Shown here: one piece after another, positions 5,847 to 7,572 of the stretch
How the letters are laid out: each line of letters begins with the position of its first letter
How positions within the stretch are numbered: the stretch's first letter is position 1
Source of the DNA: an uncultured Bacteroidales bacterium
GTDB taxonomy: Bacteria; Bacteroidota; Bacteroidia; Bacteroidales; Paludibacteraceae
Direction of reading: 5' to 3'
DNA: 7,572 nucleotides
Assembly (NCBI GenBank): GCA_946619625.1
Contig: CAMOMF010000048.1
Coordinates: 1-7,572, forward strand
The notes under the pieces: model-generated
Databases searched by the model: none
The model's input: the letters and a program-made list of their open reading frames with translations, nothing else
Told to the model about the DNA's origin: nothing
Made by a program: the position numbers and the translations under genes

Positions 5847-6620
5847 ATGGACAAGACAAAAGAAGCGAGCTTGATGGAACGTTTCCGTGAACGGGTGTTC
5901 CGCTACATACAAAAAAAACACCCCCGGAACGAAGTGTTTTTCCCCATTTATGCAGAGATTAAGAAAGTGTTTATCCTGTTTGAAAGCGACATATTGGAAC
6001 GCAATGGTCAAGTGAAACAACTGGTTCGCGAGTTGCAGGCGGATGGCAAAAACGTCACAGCGTGGGGGTACGTGGATAAAAAAAAGGCTGAATCCGCGAT
6101 TCTGCGCGACTATCGAGTTCTCGGCAAACAAGACACCAATTTTCTCGGCATTCCCGCCGAAAAACATTTACGCGATTTGCGCATGGAGCGATTCGACTTG
6201 GTAATCTCACTCAACCTGAACAATATACTGCCTTTGCGCTACCTCGAACTGTATGCCAACGCCTCTTTTCGCACGGGGATTGTGACTGACGAACCCTATG
6301 AGAACGATTTCATGGTTGCCGTTCCCGACGAAGAGACGAACATCGTCTATTTATACGACCAGATTATGCTTTACTTGCGTAAAATCAACGCTGCCAATAC
6401 GTACCACACGATGCAGGCACAGCCAGAAAACAAGAAAAAACCCGCCAGAGCGCAAGCCGCCACCAACAATACACAACCGCACAGGAAAATGTATCGCGCG
6501 CGGTTCTCTTGCCACGAGAAATTGTGGAACTTCAGCGAGAAGAACGGCACTTCACTGACAAGCAGCCAACAACTGACAAGCATCAACGCCACCATCACAA
6601 ACGGCACCCACATGGCATAA
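5847..6620 (+). CDS. DUF6913-like Bacteroidota protein with unusual C-terminal extension
   Basis: The first ~181 residues resemble a Bacteroidota-restricted family of unknown function that I know as DUF6913: a basic N-terminus, then KVFILFESDILERNGQVKQL, AWGYVDKKK, the DTNFLGIP segment, FDLVISLNLNNILPLRYL, and an end near DQIMLYLRKIN. From memory, family members are roughly 180 residues and often sit near ligA and dapA; here dapA is absent. This frame has no stop at the usual end and continues for ~76 more residues (182-257), a hydrophilic Asn/Thr/Gln/Lys-rich tail lying antisense to pssA. The 3' 250 bases therefore overlap pssA in convergent orientation. A TAA in another frame (6380-6382), at the expected end of the family, suggests a one-base change could have produced the extension. 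GAGG five bases before the ATG may serve as a weak Shine-Dalgarno. It is probably the last gene of the plus-strand operon. No catalytic motif is recognisable. Confidence 0.83.
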   Translation: MDKTKEASLMERFRERVFRYIQKKHPRNEVFFPIYAEIKKVFILFESDILERNGQVKQLVRELQADGKNVTAWGYVDKKKAESAILRDYRVLGKQDTNFLGIPAEKHLRDLRMERFDLVISLNLNNILPLRYLELYANASFRTGIVTDEPYENDFMVAVPDEETNIVYLYDQIMLYLRKINAANTYHTMQAQPENKKKPARAQAATNNTQPHRKMYRARFSCHEKLWNFSEKNGTSLTSSQQLTSINATITNGTHMA

Positions 6621-7069
6621 GAAGGCAGTACGGGCCATGCGGCTATCAGTGAACTCCAAAACAGCGCATTGGCAGGAGTTGCCAAGCCGATAAAACGATC
6701 CGTCTGACGTTCGTCCACATTGAATTTAGCCAAGCGCAGTGCCGAGAATGCAGTCATAAGAAGGCACACCAGCGGCCAATATCCCCAATCGTAGGTACTG
6801 TTCACTGTAGCCATGCGGATGGACTGCATGAGCATGACACTGGGTGCCAAGCCAAACGTGACAAGGTCGGCAAGCGAATCCAACTCCTTGCCAATGGGAG
6901 AACTAACACCCAGCAGACGGGCCGAACCGCCATCACAGAAATCGAACAACGCCCCCACGATGATCAGCACGAACGCCCATGTGAATCGTCCTTCGAACGC
7001 GAGAGTCACCGCCACCGCTCCGGAAAGCAGGTTGCAGCATGTCAGAATATTCGGAATATTTTTTTTCAT
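6371..7069 (-). CDS. pssA: CDP-diacylglycerol--serine O-phosphatidyltransferase
   Basis: This inner-membrane enzyme condenses CDP-diacylglycerol and L-serine to phosphatidylserine, the precursor of phosphatidylethanolamine. The 232-residue protein has the full CDP-alcohol phosphatidyltransferase signature: D43-x2-D46-G47-x2-A50-R51-x8-G60-x3-D64-x3-D68, in FDFCDGGSARLLG and GKELDSLADLVTFG. Several hydrophobic membrane segments follow, together with FSALRLAKFNVDERQTDRF and GLATPANALFW, which are characteristic of the Bacteroidetes-type PssA. Length and the ILRK terminus agree with Bacteroides homologues as I remember them, so the 3' end is probably genuine even though it overlaps the convergent DUF6913-like gene by 250 bases. 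The ATG lies 13 bp after the stop of the MFS gene, implying co-transcription. No psd is visible in the window. Confidence 0.95.
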   Translation of the reverse strand: MKKNIPNILTCCNLLSGAVAVTLAFEGRFTWAFVLIIVGALFDFCDGGSARLLGVSSPIGKELDSLADLVTFGLAPSVMLMQSIRMATVNSTYDWGYWPLVCLLMTAFSALRLAKFNVDERQTDRFIGLATPANALFWSSLIAAWPVLPSYAMWVPFVMVALMLVSCWLLVSEVPFFSLKFHNFSWQENRARYIFLCGCVLLVAACALAGFFLFSGCACIVWYVLAALILRK

Positions 7070-7082
7070 TTACCAATTAGTT

Positions 7083-7572
7083 TTATTTTCGTCCATACCC
7101 GGCAGGGAGGCGACGGTATGCAAGCAACGTTACCAGCAGAGTTGCCACACTGCATGCAATAACCATCCAGAAGAATTTCTCGTAACCAATCGCCACTTCG
7201 ATATAACCTGCCACCAGTCCCGGCAACATCATCGATAGTGCCATAAACGCAGTACAAATGGCATAATGCGAGGTCTTGAACTCGCCCTCGGAGAAGTACA
7301 TCATGTACATCATATACGCTGTGAAACCGAATCCGTAACCGAACTGCTCAATAGAAATCGCCGTGCCGATAATCCATGGATTGGAGGGCAGCGCAGTACT
7401 GAGATACACAAATGTAAGACAGGGCAGCGTCATACAGGCAGCCATCCACCACAGGGAGTTCTTAAGTCCCCGGCGCGAGATAAACACACCACCCACAATT
7501 CCGCCCAACAGCAGAAATACAACACCGATAGTACCATAAAGCAAACCTACCATCTCGGTGGACAGCCCCAGG
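7083..7572 (-). CDS. AmpG-like MFS transporter (partial, 5' end beyond window)
   Basis: The frame is open to the right edge of the window and reads LGLSTEMVGLLYGTIGVVFL at its visible start. The Met at 7551-7553 is internal rather than the start codon, so about 162 C-terminal residues are seen. Features of a major facilitator superfamily permease are clear: GLLYGTIGVVFLLLGGIVGG with the cytoplasmic basic loop ISRRGLKN, several hydrophobic helices, a GYGFGFTAYMMYMMYF helix, the loop segment SEGEFKTSHYAICTAFMAL, and a basic C-terminus RRLPAGYGRK. The GLSTE..G..YGT..V pattern and the SEG.FKTSHYAI segment recall AmpG/muropeptide-permease-like proteins common in Bacteroidales, which import peptidoglycan fragments. 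The substrate here is inferred only from family resemblance. It precedes pssA by 13 bp in a likely operon. Confidence 0.87.
   Translation of the reverse strand, partial: LGLSTEMVGLLYGTIGVVFLLLGGIVGGVFISRRGLKNSLWWMAACMTLPCLTFVYLSTALPSNPWIIGTAISIEQFGYGFGFTAYMMYMMYFSEGEFKTSHYAICTAFMALSMMLPGLVAGYIEVAIGYEKFFWMVIACSVATLLVTLLAYRRLPAGYGRK

Overview
The window looks like chromosomal DNA from a member of the Bacteroidales (Bacteroidota). Three things point there. Two genes carry textbook Bacteroidota promoters (TTTG, 20 bases, TAnnTTTG). Start codons generally lack a good Shine-Dalgarno and instead sit behind A/T-rich leaders. The PssA, LigA and DUF6913-type proteins read like their Bacteroides/Prevotella relatives. 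Coding regions are of moderate GC content, while intergenic regions are very A/T-rich. The genus cannot be fixed from the sequence alone.

Layout. Positions 1-414 hold no intact gene. They contain what looks like the C-terminal remnant of a minus-strand gene (47-208), two short tandem duplications (209-262), and a pair of REP-like hairpin units 50 bp apart (311-400). Next is a small uncharacterised minus-strand gene (415-822), then a 303-bp divergent intergenic region with a pyrimidine-rich tract. On the plus strand follow a beta-lactamase-fold serine hydrolase with an export signal (1126-2316), a GT4-type glycosyltransferase (2463-3638), the NAD-dependent DNA ligase ligA (3682-5829) and a DUF6913-like protein (5847-6620). 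The last three are closely spaced and probably co-transcribed from the promoter at 2397-2428. Converging from the right on the minus strand are an AmpG-like MFS transporter (7083 to beyond the window) and pssA (6371-7069), 13 bp apart and probably an operon.

The genes are mostly housekeeping: cell-envelope glycosylation, DNA replication and repair, and phosphatidylserine synthesis for phosphatidylethanolamine. I see no defence system, CRISPR array, transposase or biosynthetic cluster. The points most worth a second look are these: a consensus beta-clamp-binding peptide (QLSLF) at the very N-terminus of LigA; a duplication-derived loop insertion in LigA; the 250-bp convergent coding overlap between the DUF6913-like gene and pssA; the near-identical 35-bp promoter blocks of two adjacent genes; and the repeat-rich left end with a gene remnant.
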